Source: Bacillus swezeyi (lineage in GTDB: Bacteria; Bacillota; Bacilli; Bacillales; Bacillaceae). From it: a stretch of DNA of 55,813 nucleotides. The DNA lies in the NCBI RefSeq assembly GCF_001969815.1, contig NZ_MRBK01000008.1, positions 1 through 55,813 on the forward strand, given 5' to 3'. The notes beneath the pieces were generated by a model. It saw only the letters and a list, made by a program, of their open reading frames with translations, was not told the origin of the DNA and made no database searches. The first letter of the stretch is position 1. Every line of letters begins with the position of its first letter. Position numbers and translations under genes: made by a program. Below, in pieces: positions 29,501 to 37,720 of the stretch.

Positions 29501-30082
29501 TATGCGGATAGGGTTGTCTTCTGTCAATGAGTAGACATCGATAATGCCCCCGCGAATGCTGAATTCCCCGGGAGCTGCAACCATATCGGTCCGTTCATAT
29601 CCAATTTGAACGAGGGTCTGAATCAGTTTTTCCGGATCGATTTCCCGGCCGGTTTCAATTTGGATCTGGCTCTCCTTCCAAACCTCCGCAGGAGGCAGCA
29701 TTCTTCTGACAGCCGCTGCGGGCGCAACCACGATCGGTGCTTCCCCGCTTGAAAGCCTATTTAACACATCCAGTCTTTGCGAACGCAGCTCAGGGCTCGC
29801 AACCGCAATTTCCGATGAAATCAATTCATTGACAGGATATAAAAGGACAGGCTGATCGTTTATCAGCCCTGTTAAATCGTCTGTAATTTTTTGAGCCTGA
29901 TAAAGGTTATGTGTAATTAAAAATAACGGCCGTTTAATTTCTTTTGAAAGAGCGGCTGTAAATAATGAGCGGGCAGATCCGGAGAGCCCCGCAAGCAGCT
30001 GCTCCTTCAGCCCTTCGTTCAAACCGTTCACGATGGATTTAAAATCATCGCTTTTTGTAATGTAGGATTGAATATTGTTCAA
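26549..30082 (-). CDS. mfd: Transcription-repair coupling factor Mfd
   Basis: Mfd removes RNA polymerase stalled at DNA lesions and recruits UvrA. Domains in order: a UvrB-like N-terminus (SGSARSLFTAALSKEIKRP, SPELRSQRLDVLNRL), an RNA-polymerase-interacting CarD-like segment (SYSELQVGDYVVHVNHGIGK), a SF2 translocase with Walker A GDVGYGKTEVA and DEEQ in LLIIDEEQRFGV, TATPIPRTLHMSML, QLRGRVGRSNRVAYAYF, and the C-terminal autoinhibitory domain. I use TTG 30080-30082 as start (1177 residues, the B. subtilis length) with GGAGG 8 nt upstream. A hairpin terminator of fin stands 34 nt before the start. Confidence 0.97.
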   Translation of the reverse strand: MNNIQSYITKSDDFKSIVNGLNEGLKEQLLAGLSGSARSLFTAALSKEIKRPLFLITHNLYQAQKITDDLTGLINDQPVLLYPVNELISSEIAVASPELRSQRLDVLNRLSSGEAPIVVAPAAAVRRMLPPAEVWKESQIQIETGREIDPEKLIQTLVQIGYERTDMVAAPGEFSIRGGIIDVYSLTEDNPIRIELFDTEIDSIRIFNTDDQRSLETRDTVEIGPAKELIVREEDRQRALEQMEKGLASSLKKLKLDKQKEILHQNIAEDKERLTEGNIGQEMVKYISYFYENPASLLDYFPKNTLLILDEISRVHEMEDQLQKEEAEWITSLLEEGKILHDMSMSFPFHNLISTQSRPILYYSLFLRHVQHTSPQNIVNVSSKQMQSFHGQMNVLKNEIERFKKSKYTTVFLGDSRERVEKLASVLSDYDIEAAQADQDAALAQGQIYIMEGGLQSGFELPLMKLAVITEEELFKKRVKKQARKQKLTNAERIKSYSELQVGDYVVHVNHGIGKYLGIETLEINGIHKDYLNIHYQGSDKLYVPVDQIDQVQKYVGSEGKEPKLYKLGGSEWKRVKKKVETSVQDIADDLIKLYAEREASKGYAFSPDHEMQREFEAAFPYQETEDQLRSIHEIKKDMEKERPMDRLLCGDVGYGKTEVAIRGAFKAIADGKQVAILVPTTILAQQHYETILERFQDYPVNIGLLSRFRTRKEATETIKGLKNGTIDIVIGTHRLLSKDVVYKDLGLLIIDEEQRFGVTHKEKIKRIKANVDVLTLTATPIPRTLHMSMLGVRDLSVIETPPENRFPVQTYVVEYNGALVREAIERELARGGQVYFLYNRVEDIERKAEEISMLVPDAKVAYAHGKMTENELESVMLNFLEGESDVLVSTTIIETGVDIPNVNTLIVYDADKMGLSQLYQLRGRVGRSNRVAYAYFTYRKDKVLTEVAEKRLQAIKEFTELGSGFKIAMRDLTIRGAGNLLGAQQHGFIDSVGFDLYSQMLKEAIEARKGDVPQAEKFEPEIDLELDAYIPQTYVTDGKQKIDMYKRFRSVATAEEKSELQDEMIDRFGEYPKEVEYLFAIAEMKVYAIRERVELIKQEKEAVRLTIDEKASSEIDGQKLFELGSKYGRQIGLGMEGKKLKISIQVKNRKPEEWLETLLEILKGLQDVKKQTIASS

Positions 30083-30110
30083 ATGAGCCCCTCCTCTCTT
30101 CCTCAAATAG

Positions 30111-30143
30111 AAAAATGCTTTGGTCTAGTCTCTACACCAAAGC
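30111..30143 (-). terminator. Terminator between fin and mfd
   Basis: Arms GCTTTGGT/ACCAAAGC (30117-30124 with 30136-30143) followed on the minus strand by ATTTTT. It begins 3 bp after the fin stop and its stem ends 34 nt before the mfd start. Confidence 0.82.
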
Positions 30144-30146
30144 TTT

Positions 30147-30377
30147 TTATTGAATAAATGATTGATATTGATGATAATCCGGGTTTCGTTCCAGCGCTTC
30201 CTGACAATCTTCACATATCGTCATGACGTGTAAATCCCCATTATCTTTATAAGAAATCATATCGTTTCTTTCCTCATTTGTTAAGTGATGAAACCCCAAT
30301 TGTTCACTATTGACATAAGAATGGTCAAGACTTCCTACTTTCACGCCGCAATGACGGCAGTAATAATGCAAAGCCAT
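30147..30377 (-). CDS. fin: Anti-sigma-F factor Fin
   Basis: Fin (YabK, 76 residues) inhibits sigma-F and so promotes the switch to sigma-G in the forespore; it is made under sigma-F and sigma-G control. It is a zinc protein: [12 protein letters not shown] near the N-terminus and ICEDCQEAL near the C-terminus give the CxxC...CxxC pair. The ATG 30375-30377 lies 7 nt after GGGAGG; five upstream in-frame codons overlap that site. It lies between pth and mfd with its own forespore promoter. Confidence 0.94.
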   Translation of the reverse strand: MALHYYCRHCGVKVGSLDHSYVNSEQLGFHHLTNEERNDMISYKDNGDLHVMTICEDCQEALERNPDYHQYQSFIQ

Positions 30378-30410
30378 AAAGGAACCTCCCATAGCCAGTC
30401 TTTTTAAGAC

Positions 30411-30440
30411 TAGTATGTTCTGTTCCTAATCGTCTTATAC
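30411..30440 (-). promoter_or_regulatory. sigma-F/sigma-G promoter of fin
   Basis: GTATAAG (30434-30440) and a perfect CATACTA (30411-30417), separated by 16 bp on the minus strand. The -35 lies in the last codons of pth. A small hairpin AGTCTT/AAGACT follows at 30397-30411 before the fin ribosome site. Confidence 0.8.
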
Positions 30441-31001
30441 CTTTGCATTAAATTCATTCATGACTTCTAAAAATGGTTTATCCAGAGAAGCTTCACATGC
30501 ATTGACCGATTTTCGGACAGCTTCCTGTACAGCCGGTTCTTCTTCTGACGTAAAAGCGCCCAGGACATAATCCGTTATCTTCATGCCGTTTACCGGTCGG
30601 CCTATTCCGATTCTGATTCGGTTAAAATCCGATGTCCCAAGATGCTGAATCATCGATTTAATACCGTTGTGCCCTCCGGCGCTTCCTCTCGTCCTCAGAC
30701 GGATTTTTCCGGTCGGAAGATCCAAATCATCATAAATCACTTTCATATTCTCAACAGGGATCTCGTAATAGTCCATAAGCGGCCTCAAACATTCTCCCGA
30801 TAAGTTCATATATGTAAGCGGCTTAACAAGTAGAACCTTTTTGCCGGAAACAAATCCAATTCCATATTGTCCGTTGAATTTTGTTTTATCAAGGGCAATG
30901 TTCCATTCCTTGGAAAGTTCATCGATCGTCATAAACCCTACATTATGCCTCGTTTTTTCGTATGTTTTTCCCGGATTGCCCAAACCTGCAAACAAAAGCA
31001 T
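30435..31001 (-). CDS. pth: Peptidyl-tRNA hydrolase
   Basis: Pth (SpoVC) frees tRNA from peptidyl-tRNA that drops off ribosomes; it is essential, and a mutant gave the name spoVC. The 188-residue sequence shows [20 protein letters not shown] with the catalytic His, [36 protein letters not shown] and [17 protein letters not shown]. The ATG 30999-31001 is preceded by GGGAGG. A short hairpin precedes the ribosome site. Confidence 0.96.
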   Translation of the reverse strand: MLLFAGLGNPGKTYEKTRHNVGFMTIDELSKEWNIALDKTKFNGQYGIGFVSGKKVLLVKPLTYMNLSGECLRPLMDYYEIPVENMKVIYDDLDLPTGKIRLRTRGSAGGHNGIKSMIQHLGTSDFNRIRIGIGRPVNGMKITDYVLGAFTSEEEPAVQEAVRKSVNACEASLDKPFLEVMNEFNAKV

Positions 31002-31029
31002 TGTATATCCTCCCTTAATCAAAACCCTG

Positions 31030-31047
31030 CCTCAGGCATACCTGAGG
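31030..31047 (-). other. Leader hairpin upstream of pth
   Basis: Perfect arms CCTCAGG/CCTGAGG (31030-31036 with 31041-31047) followed on the minus strand by CAGGGTTTTG. It lies 28 nt before the pth start and could be a weak terminator or a leader element. An extended -10 like TGCTAGAAT lies about 30 bp upstream of it. Confidence 0.5.
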
Positions 31048-31075
31048 GGAGCGTCCTAATTCCCCTCATTCTAGC

Positions 31076-31106
31076 ACAAAAGACGTAACCGCGGGAGGGT
31101 TACGCC
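31076..31106 (-). terminator. Terminator after ctc
   Basis: Arms CGTAACC/GGTTACG (31084-31090 with 31098-31104) followed on the minus strand by TCTTTTG. The T run is short, so read-through of the stress transcript into pth is possible. Confidence 0.75.
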
Positions 31107-31126
31107 TTAGGTATTTATTCGTTTTT

Positions 31127-31729
31127 TTACTCTTCTGGTTCCTCAACTTCTTGAGCTGCTGATTCGGCTTCCGTTTCCTCTTGCTTTTGGGGAGGGAGAA
31201 TGGATGCAACGACTTCATCAGGCTCATGATTGAATGAATAATCACCTTTTGCCGGAATGTCGCCAACGGTTAGAACATCATTAACTTCGAGACGAGAAAT
31301 GTCCGCCTCAATCGTTTGCGGGATGCTCTTCGGCTTTGCAGTAATAGAAAGTTCGTAGAGCGGCTGCTGAAGTACGCCGCCCTGCTTGATACCCTCGGCT
31401 TCACCCGTTAGATTAACAGGGACGGCTGCTTCCATTTCCGCTTCCATATCAACCACTTTGAAATCAGCATGTACAATTGCATCTTTCAGTGGGTCTGTTT
31501 GTATTTCAGTCACCATGACAGAGTGCCGTTCACCATTGATATCCAAACTGATAATCGTATTTTTCCCCTCATTGCGCAAGACTTTTAAAAGCTCAATACT
31601 ATCCAGTGCAACAGACTTATTCTCCAAGTTTTTTCCGTAAATCACGCCAGGCACAAATCCCGATAACCGGATTTTCCTTAAAGAGGAACGTTTGTCGTCC
31701 GTTCTTTCTTCCGCTTTTAAAATTGCCAT
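31127..31729 (-). CDS. ctc: General stress protein Ctc (ribosomal protein L25 family)
   Basis: Ctc is an L25/TL5-type 5S-rRNA-binding protein induced by stress through sigma-B. The 200 residues have the L25 beta-barrel (TDDKRSSLRKIRLSGFVPGV, IYGKNLENKSVALDSIELL, SVMVTEIQTDPLKDAIVHAD) and the C-terminal TL5 domain (PVNLTGEAEGIKQGGVLQQP, NHEPDEVVASILPP) with an acidic tail. I choose ATG 31727-31729 by comparison with the ortholog MATL; an ATG four codons earlier is possible. The promoter is a textbook sigma-B site. Confidence 0.93.
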   Translation of the reverse strand: MAILKAEERTDDKRSSLRKIRLSGFVPGVIYGKNLENKSVALDSIELLKVLRNEGKNTIISLDINGERHSVMVTEIQTDPLKDAIVHADFKVVDMEAEMEAAVPVNLTGEAEGIKQGGVLQQPLYELSITAKPKSIPQTIEADISRLEVNDVLTVGDIPAKGDYSFNHEPDEVVASILPPQKQEETEAESAAQEVEEPEE

Positions 31730-31770
31730 ACTCAGCACCATCCCATCGTTAGATTGGTCTTCCTAAAACC

Positions 31771-31796
31771 ATACCCATAACGACAAAACTTTAAAC
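31771..31796 (-). promoter_or_regulatory. sigma-B promoter of ctc
   Basis: GTTTAA (31791-31796) and GGGTAT (31771-31776) are separated by 14 bp on the minus strand, a perfect match to the sigma-B consensus. ctc is the classical sigma-B reporter gene of B. subtilis. Confidence 0.93.
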
Positions 31797-31809
31797 CAGA
31801 ATCGCCAAA

Positions 31810-32763
31810 TTAATCGAACAGGAAGCTGACAGATTGTTTTTCATGCACGCGAATGATGGCTTCCGCCAATAGCGGTGCGACAGAAAGCTGTTTGAACTTC
31901 TCGATTTTCTTTTCTTCCGGCAGCTCGATGCTGTTTGTCACAACAAGCTCTTTTATTTTGGAATTATTGATTCTTTCAATTGCCGGACCTGACAGAACAG
32001 GATGCGTACAGCAAGCATACACTTCAGATGCACCGCTTTCGATGAGCGCATTGGCTGCCAATGTAATCGTTCCTGCCGTATCGATAATATCATCAATTAA
32101 AATAGCCGTTTTCCCTTCAATATGTCCGATAATATTCATAACCTCAGCTACATTCGGCTTCGGACGGCGTTTATCGATAATCGCAATCGGAGCTTTCAAG
32201 CGGTCTGCCAGCTTACGGGTCCGCGTTACCCCGCCGTGGTCAGGAGACACAATAACAATATCGTTCAAATTTTTCTCTTCAAAATAACTTCCTAAAATCG
32301 GAACACCCATTAAATGGTCGATCGGTATATCGAAGAAACCTTGAATTTGCGGCGCGTGCAGATCAAGGGCAATCACCCTGGTAGCACCGGCTGTTTCGAG
32401 CAGATTCGCCACCAATTTAGCAGTGATCGGCTCACGTGAACGCGCTTTTCGATCTTGACGGGCATAGCCGTAGTAAGGCATCACGATATTAATCGTTTTA
32501 GCAGAGGCGCGTTTCAGTGCATCAACCATAATTAAAAGCTCCATAATATGTTCATTAACGGGAGCGCTTGTAGATTGAATGACGTAGCAGTCGCAGCCGC
32601 GGATGCTTTCTTCAATATTGATTTGAACTTCACCGTCGCTAAAGCGTTTAACAGAACTCTTTCCCAGCTCCACTCCTACGATATCTGCGATTTCTTTCGC
32701 AAGTTCCGGATTTGAGTTTAAGGAAAAAATCTTCAAATTGTCGTCTTCGTATTGATTAGACAT
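31810..32763 (-). CDS. prs: Ribose-phosphate pyrophosphokinase (PRPP synthetase)
   Basis: Prs makes PRPP from ribose-5-phosphate and ATP for purine, pyrimidine, histidine, tryptophan and NAD synthesis. The 317-residue protein has [20 protein letters not shown] at the N-terminus, [20 protein letters not shown] (ATP-binding flexible loop), [18 protein letters not shown] and the PRPP loop [14 protein letters not shown]. It follows glmU by 20 nt in one unit. The neighbouring purR senses the product PRPP. Confidence 0.97.
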   Translation of the reverse strand: MSNQYEDDNLKIFSLNSNPELAKEIADIVGVELGKSSVKRFSDGEVQINIEESIRGCDCYVIQSTSAPVNEHIMELLIMVDALKRASAKTINIVMPYYGYARQDRKARSREPITAKLVANLLETAGATRVIALDLHAPQIQGFFDIPIDHLMGVPILGSYFEEKNLNDIVIVSPDHGGVTRTRKLADRLKAPIAIIDKRRPKPNVAEVMNIIGHIEGKTAILIDDIIDTAGTITLAANALIESGASEVYACCTHPVLSGPAIERINNSKIKELVVTNSIELPEEKKIEKFKQLSVAPLLAEAIIRVHEKQSVSFLFD

Positions 32764-32783
32764 GGTAAACCTCCGATTTAGGA

Positions 32784-34154
32784 TTATTTTTTGTGTTTAT
32801 TCTTAGCGTAGTCTTCCTTGTTGACTTGTCTTGCTCTAGCAATAGACAAAGCCCGGCCGGGTACATCGTCTGTTATGGTTGAACCCGCAGCTACGTAGGC
32901 GCCCTGGCCAATTGTAACAGGAGCGATCAAATTGGAGTTGCAGCCTACAAATGCTCCATCCTCAATTTTGGTTGTAAATTTATTTTTCCCGTCATAATTA
33001 ACGGTAATCGAACCACAGCCGAGATTAACATCCGTTCCGATTTCCGCGTCCCCTATGTAGCTTAAATGAGATGCTTTGCTGCGATCTCCGAATTGTGATT
33101 TTTTCACTTCTACGAAATTGCCGATCCTTACCTCATTGCCGATTTTCGAGTCAGGTCTGATGTGAGCAAACGGACCGATTGTCACATCGTCGCCCACTTC
33201 ACTATTCACGACAACGGACTGTTTGATCACCGTCCGGCTTCCAATCGTACTGTTTTCCAATTCGCTGTTTTGTCCGATTATCGTATCCTCGCCGATGACA
33301 ACGCGGCCTTTAATCATCGTTCCAGGATAAATGACAGTATCCCGGCCGATGACGGCTTCCGGTGAAATGTATGTGTTGAGAGGATCGATTAAGCTGACGC
33401 CGTTTTGCATGTGACGTTTATTGATGCGCTGCTTCATGTAAGCTTCAGCTTGAGAAAGGGCGACCCTGTCATTGACTCCGAGTGTTTCTTGGAAGTGATC
33501 AGTCTGATAAGCGGCAACAGTTTCACCTTGATTCTTTAAGATTTCAATCACATCAGGAAGGTAGTATTCCCCTTGGACATTATCATTTGATACCTGCTCT
33601 ATCGTCTCGAAAAGAGCTTGATTATCAAAACAGTAAGTTCCCGTGTTGATTTCTTTGACAAGACGTTCCTCATCTGTTGCATCTTTATGTTCGACAATTT
33701 TTGCAACATCGCCGTTTTCATTGCGGATGATGCGTCCATAGCCTGTCGGATCTTCTGCAACTGCCGTCAAAATCGTGACCTTTGCTGCTTTTTCCTGATG
33801 CTCCCGGAGCATCGCTTCCATTGTCTCAGCCGTTAACAGCGGAGTATCTCCGCAAATGACGATCGTCGTTCCCTTTTCGCCCGCAAGAATTGATTTGGCT
33901 TGCTTAACAGCGTGTGCCGTACCGAGCTGTTCAGCTTGAAGGGCATATTCACTCTTTTCCCCGAGCTGTTTTTTGACATCTTCTGCACCATGTCCGACAA
34001 TTGTGACAAGTTTAGCCAATGATAGCTTACGAGCTTCATCGACAACATGTTCGACCATCGGCTTTCCGCAAACAGGATGAAGAACTTTATATAACTTTGA
34101 TTTCATTCTTGTTCCTTGACCAGCTGCTAATACAACTGCAAACCGCTTATCCAT
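32784..34154 (-). CDS. glmU: Bifunctional GlcNAc-1-phosphate uridyltransferase / glucosamine-1-phosphate acetyltransferase
   Basis: GlmU makes UDP-GlcNAc for peptidoglycan and teichoic acids. The N-terminal pyrophosphorylase domain has [32 protein letters not shown] and CGDTPLL; a helix (about 230-250) links it to a left-handed beta-helix of hexapeptide repeats ([40 protein letters not shown]) with the acetyltransferase site [18 protein letters not shown]. The 456 residues match the family. It has its own promoter and is co-transcribed with prs. Confidence 0.97.
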   Translation of the reverse strand: MDKRFAVVLAAGQGTRMKSKLYKVLHPVCGKPMVEHVVDEARKLSLAKLVTIVGHGAEDVKKQLGEKSEYALQAEQLGTAHAVKQAKSILAGEKGTTIVICGDTPLLTAETMEAMLREHQEKAAKVTILTAVAEDPTGYGRIIRNENGDVAKIVEHKDATDEERLVKEINTGTYCFDNQALFETIEQVSNDNVQGEYYLPDVIEILKNQGETVAAYQTDHFQETLGVNDRVALSQAEAYMKQRINKRHMQNGVSLIDPLNTYISPEAVIGRDTVIYPGTMIKGRVVIGEDTIIGQNSELENSTIGSRTVIKQSVVVNSEVGDDVTIGPFAHIRPDSKIGNEVRIGNFVEVKKSQFGDRSKASHLSYIGDAEIGTDVNLGCGSITVNYDGKNKFTTKIEDGAFVGCNSNLIAPVTIGQGAYVAAGSTITDDVPGRALSIARARQVNKEDYAKNKHKK

Positions 34155-34189
34155 TTATTGGCCTCCATTATCCCTATTATCCATAGAAA

Positions 34190-34218
34190 AATATATCCTA
34201 AATATGAGTTGATTTCAA
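34190..34218 (-). promoter_or_regulatory. glmU promoter (sigma-A)
   Basis: Minus-strand TTGAAA (34213-34218), 17-bp spacer, TATATT (34190-34195), 36 bp before the glmU start. Both hexamers match at 5 of 6 positions. Confidence 0.78.
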
Positions 34219-34441
34219 GCAAGCCAAAAAGAGAAATCAGCAAATGAAGGCGACAAATTTTAGATGTTTTAGAACATATCTGGAATTCTGCAATTGAGCA
34301 GGTTCCTCAGCTTTTCATGTCAGCCCGCTGGCCAAAAGCTGTGTTCTCAACTCTTCAATTGTGCTTTTCGCCCATTTACTGATATACGCTTGAAACAACC
34401 ATATATTGTAATTTAATTATTATACCATCATTTTTTTCAAA
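34219..34441 (-). other. 223-bp intergenic segment between spoVG terminator and glmU promoter
   Basis: It has an extended -10 TGGTATAAT (34419-34427) on the minus strand, then a possible 27-codon reading frame from TTG 34396-34398 to TGA 34315-34317 (starting MFQAYISKWAKS, ending LLASGLT) without a ribosome site, and a nested hairpin AGCTTTT/AAAAGCT (34309-34315 with 34334-34340) enclosing CAGC/GCTG. Whether it is a small RNA, a small peptide or a long glmU leader cannot be decided. Confidence 0.4.
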
Positions 34442-34470
34442 ACAAAAAGGGCTTATTCATAAGCCCTTCT
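34442..34470 (-). terminator. Terminator after spoVG
   Basis: Arms AAGGGCTTAT/ATAAGCCCTT (34447-34456 with 34459-34468), followed on the minus strand by TTTTTGTTTTG. It begins right after the spoVG stop. Confidence 0.9.
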
Positions 34471-34473
34471 TTT

Positions 34474-34767
34474 TTAAGAAGCTCCCGCTTCTTCATATTC
34501 TATTTCCTCAACGTCACCCAAACGATGATATTCATTTAACACCGCGTCCTGAATTTTTCCGCGGGTGCTTGAGTTGATTGGATGAGCGATATCACGAAAT
34601 TCTCCATCAGGTGTACGCTTACTTGGCATCGCAACGAAAAGACCATTGTTTCCATCAATTACACGAATGTCATGCACGACAAATTCGTGATCCAGCGTGA
34701 TGGATGCAATCGCTCTCATGCGACCATCGGTATTCACGCGGCGTAATCTTACGTCGGTAACTTCCAC
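34474..34767 (-). CDS. spoVG: RNA/DNA-binding regulator SpoVG
   Basis: SpoVG is a conserved 97-residue protein that negatively affects asymmetric septation and, in Firmicutes, binds RNA or DNA as a global regulator. The sequence [40 protein letters not shown] and [20 protein letters not shown] is the whole-family fold, followed by an acidic tail. The start is GTG (34765-34767) after AAGGTGGTG. The upstream sigma-H promoter is the classical spoVG promoter, repressed by AbrB in B. subtilis. Confidence 0.97.
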   Translation of the reverse strand: MEVTDVRLRRVNTDGRMRAIASITLDHEFVVHDIRVIDGNNGLFVAMPSKRTPDGEFRDIAHPINSSTRGKIQDAVLNEYHRLGDVEEIEYEEAGAS

Positions 34768-34811
34768 AGTAGTTCACCACCTTTTCCCAATATAAAAACA
34801 TTAGTGTAATT

Positions 34812-34838
34812 ATTCAACGGTTTTTTCTGTTTTCCTGC
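34812..34838 (-). promoter_or_regulatory. sigma-H promoter of spoVG
   Basis: On the minus strand GCAGGAAAA (34830-34838) matches the sigma-H -35 RnAGGAWWW and GTTGAAT ends in the -10 GAAT (34812-34815), about 11 bp further. The A/T-rich DNA upstream (34840-34880) fits the AbrB-bound region known in B. subtilis. Confidence 0.82.
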
Positions 34839-34899
34839 ATAATTAAAAATATTTTTCTAATATTGGGATAAAAACACACTGTATTGTCAAAATTTCCAA

Positions 34900-34932
34900 C
34901 AAAAAAAGATGATTTTGATATACAAAACCACC
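34900..34932 (-). terminator. Terminator after ridA
   Basis: GGTGGTTTTG pairs with CAAAATCATC (two G-T pairs; 34908-34917 with 34923-34932), followed on the minus strand by TTTTTTTG. It closes the purR-ridA unit. Confidence 0.82.
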
Positions 34933-34946
34933 TTTTCATCATTCAT

Positions 34947-35324
34947 CTATTTCACGAGGGCAATGATTTCTATTTCAACTAATGCATCTTTCGGGAGACG
35001 CGCCACCTCTACACATGATCTTGCCGGTTTATGCGTATTGAAGTACTGGCCGTAGACCTCATTAACCTCAGCAAATTGACTCATATCAGCCAAAAACACA
35101 GTCGCTTTCACAACGGTTTCAAGTGAGGCGCCCGCTTCTTTCAGCACAGCTTTTAAATTGCGGAAAACCTGGTGCGTCTGTTCAGTGATGTCTCCGTCCA
35201 CCATTTCACCTGACGGAGTCAAAGGAATCTGCCCTGAGCTGTAAAACATGTTATTAACAATAATCCCTTGCGAATAGGGTCCAATCGCTTCCGGTGCTTC
35301 TTTTGTCTGAACAACCTTTGTCAT
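34947..35324 (-). CDS. ridA: 2-iminobutanoate/2-iminopropanoate deaminase RidA (YabJ)
   Basis: RidA hydrolyses reactive enamines/imines from PLP enzymes such as threonine dehydratase; YabJ was first linked to purR-dependent repression of purA. The 125-residue trimer-forming protein shows [56 protein letters not shown] and [20 protein letters not shown] with the conserved Arg. ATG 35322-35324 follows GGGGGAG; five earlier codons overlap it. It lies 17 nt after purR. Confidence 0.95.
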   Translation of the reverse strand: MTKVVQTKEAPEAIGPYSQGIIVNNMFYSSGQIPLTPSGEMVDGDITEQTHQVFRNLKAVLKEAGASLETVVKATVFLADMSQFAEVNEVYGQYFNTHKPARSCVEVARLPKDALVEIEIIALVK

Positions 35325-35341
35325 CTCAAACTCCCCCATCT

Positions 35342-36175
35342 TTATTCATTTTCTTTAAAAAAACGCTGAAAGTTTCCGTTTTGTATTTCTACGACCTTTT
35401 CCTTTATATCGATTTCTGAAAGGGTAAGAAGTGACATATACTCATCAACCAGCCGCTCCTTCACTCCCTGAGCTTCAACAAGGACTCCGATTCCTGCAAC
35501 ATGCGCATTGAATTCATCCAGCAGATTGATCATGCCGTTGATCGTACCGCCCGCTTTCATAAAATCGTCGATAATTAAAACGTTTGAACCCGTCTTTAAG
35601 CTGCGTTTTGCAAGCGACATCGTCTGTATGCGGTTGGATGAACCTGAAACATAATTGATGCTGACCGTTGAACCTTCTGTAACCTTGTTGTCCTTTCTGA
35701 CGACGACAGTGGGCACATCTAAATAACTCGCCACCGCATATGCCAGAGGAATTCCTTTCGTGGCCACCGTCATGACCACATCGATTTCCCTGTCTGAAAA
35801 AGCGGAAGCAAAAATCTTGCCGGCCTTCGTTAATATAGAAGGCTTTCCGAGGACATCGGTCAAATATAAATAGCCGCCGGGAAGAATGCGTTCCGGATCG
35901 ATCAATGACTCCCCGAGTGTCTTGACAAACCCCTCTGCTTCATCAACCTTTACCTTTGGAATGTATTTAACGCCGCCCGCTGCACCCGGTACTGTCTGCA
36001 GCGTCCCGATTCCTTGCTGCTCAAATGTCTGCTTAATAATGGTCAAATCTTCACTAATGGATGATTTAGCAGATTGATACCGTTCTGAAAAGAAGGTTAA
36101 TGGCACTAAGACATGCGGATGGGCCAACAAATAATTTGTCAGATCCACCAATCTGCCGCTTCGACGAAACTTCAT
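35342..36175 (-). CDS. purR: Purine operon repressor PurR
   Basis: PurR represses purine synthesis genes and is released from DNA by PRPP. The 277-residue protein has an N-terminal winged helix ([40 protein letters not shown]) and a C-terminal phosphoribosyltransferase-like domain with the PRPP loop [17 protein letters not shown], without enzyme activity in this family. Inverted PurBoxes overlap its own promoter, showing autoregulation. It is a few residues shorter at the C-terminus than the B. subtilis protein as I remember it. Confidence 0.96.
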   Translation of the reverse strand: MKFRRSGRLVDLTNYLLAHPHVLVPLTFFSERYQSAKSSISEDLTIIKQTFEQQGIGTLQTVPGAAGGVKYIPKVKVDEAEGFVKTLGESLIDPERILPGGYLYLTDVLGKPSILTKAGKIFASAFSDREIDVVMTVATKGIPLAYAVASYLDVPTVVVRKDNKVTEGSTVSINYVSGSSNRIQTMSLAKRSLKTGSNVLIIDDFMKAGGTINGMINLLDEFNAHVAGIGVLVEAQGVKERLVDEYMSLLTLSEIDIKEKVVEIQNGNFQRFFKENE

Positions 36176-36188
36176 GCACTTACCTCCA

Positions 36189-36239
36189 AAATCCGAATAT
36201 TTTTAAGAATAATATAACTTAACATACGGATTTAATCAA
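36189..36239 (-). promoter_or_regulatory. purR promoter with inverted PurBoxes
   Basis: The sigma-A promoter reads TTGATT (36234-36239), 17 bp, TATATT (36211-36216) on the minus strand. PurBox-like elements (consensus AWWWCCGAACWWT) flank the -10: AAATCCGAATATT on the plus strand at 36189-36201 (12 of 13) and the weaker AAATCCGTATGTT on the minus strand at 36221-36233, in inverted orientation with 19 bp between them. Confidence 0.8.
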
Positions 36240-37101
36240 GGTCATTTTGTTCTCCGATCATCCGGACAGCATATACCTGATCGCAAAACCCTCTTAACCC
36301 GTTATATATTCTTTGCACTTTTGATTCATATTGCACCAGCCCGAACACCGTCGGACCGCTTCCGCTCATGAGCACAGCGTCAGCTCCAAAGCGTTTCATC
36401 TGATTTTTAATCATCGCTACTTCAGGGTGCATGTTTAATGTAACAGACTCGAGAACATTTCCGAGTTTATCACACATCTTATGGAAATTTTTCTCTTCGA
36501 TTGCAGAAATCATACCTTGAACATCCGGATGTTCGATTTTGTGAAGCTTTAGCTGTCTGTACACCTCTGCGGTTGATACGCCGATCGTCGGCTTTGCCAG
36601 TACGACCCAGCAGTGTGGCGGTGTCTCAATATGCTGAATTTTTTCTCCCCGCCCAGTTGCCAGAGCCGTTCCGCCGTGAACGCAAAATGACACATCAGAG
36701 CCGATTTCTGCGCCAAGTTCGGCCAGTTCATGCACAGAAAGCTTCAGATCCCACAGGCGGTTCAGACCTCTAAGGACAGCCGCCGCATCACTGCTTCCCC
36801 CTGCAAGCCCCGCAGCCACAGGAATGACTTTCGTAATGAAAATTGAAACACCTTTTGTCAGGCCGAAGCGTTTTTTCATGAGCATCGCAGCCTGATAGGC
36901 TAGGTTTCGCTGATCGTCCGGAACAAAACGGTTATGTGAAGAAACCGTTACTTTATCTTCTGCCAGCTCCGTTAATTCAATCCGATCCGCTAAATCAATT
37001 GTCGTCATCACCATCTCAACTTCATGATACCCATCAGAACGTTTGCGGCGAACGTCGAGCGACAAATTAATTTTAGCCGGCGCCTTCTCTAAAATACGCA
37101 A
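36232..37101 (-). CDS. ispE: 4-diphosphocytidyl-2-C-methyl-D-erythritol kinase
   Basis: IspE is the ATP-dependent kinase of the MEP isoprenoid pathway. The GHMP-kinase fold shows [20 protein letters not shown], the phosphate loop [20 protein letters not shown] and [14 protein letters not shown] choose TTG 37099-37101 (289 residues, equal to the B. subtilis length; MRILEKAP) because AGGTG lies 6 nt upstream; the ATG nine bases earlier touches that site. It is followed by purR, whose promoter overlaps its stop codon. Confidence 0.95.
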   Translation of the reverse strand: MRILEKAPAKINLSLDVRRKRSDGYHEVEMVMTTIDLADRIELTELAEDKVTVSSHNRFVPDDQRNLAYQAAMLMKKRFGLTKGVSIFITKVIPVAAGLAGGSSDAAAVLRGLNRLWDLKLSVHELAELGAEIGSDVSFCVHGGTALATGRGEKIQHIETPPHCWVVLAKPTIGVSTAEVYRQLKLHKIEHPDVQGMISAIEEKNFHKMCDKLGNVLESVTLNMHPEVAMIKNQMKRFGADAVLMSGSGPTVFGLVQYESKVQRIYNGLRGFCDQVYAVRMIGEQNDLD

Positions 37102-37140
37102 TCCATTCACCTACTTCTCCATCTAAACATAAGTATCCAC

Positions 37141-37149
37141 ATTGTAACA
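37141..37149 (-). promoter_or_regulatory. Candidate ispE promoter (extended -10)
   Basis: Minus-strand TGTTACAAT is an extended -10 element, 39 bp before the ispE start. A TTGTAC lies 21 bp upstream, beyond the normal spacing, so the promoter would rely on the extended -10. Confidence 0.5.
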
Positions 37150-37335
37150 TATTTTGAAGTAGAGGACGTACAAATGCATGAGGTGCGGCAGGTCGCCGCC
37201 TTTTAGCATATGGTCCTATTCCGTAAGTACGAATCCATGCGCTCGTGCGTCCTCATAAACACAGTTTATTTCGCGTAAAATCAGCCGGCTGACCGCACAG
37301 AGAACGGTTCACAGCCTTCAAGCATACCGTTGATG
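37150..37335. other. Intergenic segment between sspF terminator and ispE promoter
   Basis: No supported gene. There is a GC-rich hairpin GCGGC/GCCGC near 37186-37200 and two open frames under 30 codons without ribosome sites. The base composition is more GC-rich than the usual spacers here. Confidence 0.4.
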
Positions 37336-37369
37336 ATCAAAAAACGGAGGACGCGCTTGTCCTCCGTTT
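37336..37369 (-). terminator. Terminator after sspF
   Basis: An 11-bp perfect stem AAACGGAGGAC/GTCCTCCGTTT (37342-37352 with 37359-37369), followed on the minus strand by TTTTGATC. Confidence 0.9.
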
Positions 37370-37378
37370 GTCACTGTT

Positions 37379-37564
37379 TTATTGATTTTCTTGATTTTGA
37401 GCCATATGCTGTTCAGCTAATTCAATGGCCCTCTTCACCATATTACCGGCGTCTCTGGCCCGAATTCCGCCCCAGCCCTCGGTTTTTACCGTATCGTAAA
37501 AGCCAAGATCTTTAGCCAATTCATTTTTGAATTCCTCTGACATGATGCTTCGTCGTCTGCCCAT
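37379..37564 (-). CDS. sspF: Minor alpha/beta-type small acid-soluble spore protein SspF
   Basis: SspF coats and protects spore DNA. The 61 residues carry the SASP regions in the short form: [20 protein letters not shown], then [20 protein letters not shown], with the Glu in front of Gly-rich IRARD where the germination protease acts in this family. The ribosome site AAAGGGG precedes ATG. In B. subtilis it is expressed in the forespore under sigma-G; I could not read a clear sigma-G site here. Confidence 0.93.
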   Translation of the reverse strand: MGRRRSIMSEEFKNELAKDLGFYDTVKTEGWGGIRARDAGNMVKRAIELAEQHMAQNQENQ

Positions 37565-37675
37565 ACGAAACAGCCCCTTTCAAGTATCATACCATTCGTC
37601 TGACTCATCATAAAACAAGTGACATTTATTAGCTTTGCTTTATCTCCTCAGAACTTGCCCGAAAAATATTGGATA

Positions 37676-37720
37676 AAAAAAGACAAAACAAAAAGCAGTA
37701 AACATGTTGTCTACTGCTTA
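37676..37720 (-). terminator. Terminator after veg
   Basis: Arms AAGCAGTA/TACTGCTT (37693-37700 with 37712-37719), followed on the minus strand by TTTTGTTTTGTCTTTTTTT. The stem begins directly at the veg stop. Confidence 0.88.

Noticed and set aside
34315..34380. 21-codon plus-strand frame in the spoVG-glmU spacer
   Set aside because: No ribosome site or promoter on that strand; it is complementary to the more coding-like minus frame.
37160..37310. Small peptide genes between sspF and ispE
   Set aside because: Two frames of 17 and 28 codons start with ATG, but neither has a convincing ribosome site and the composition is not coding-like.
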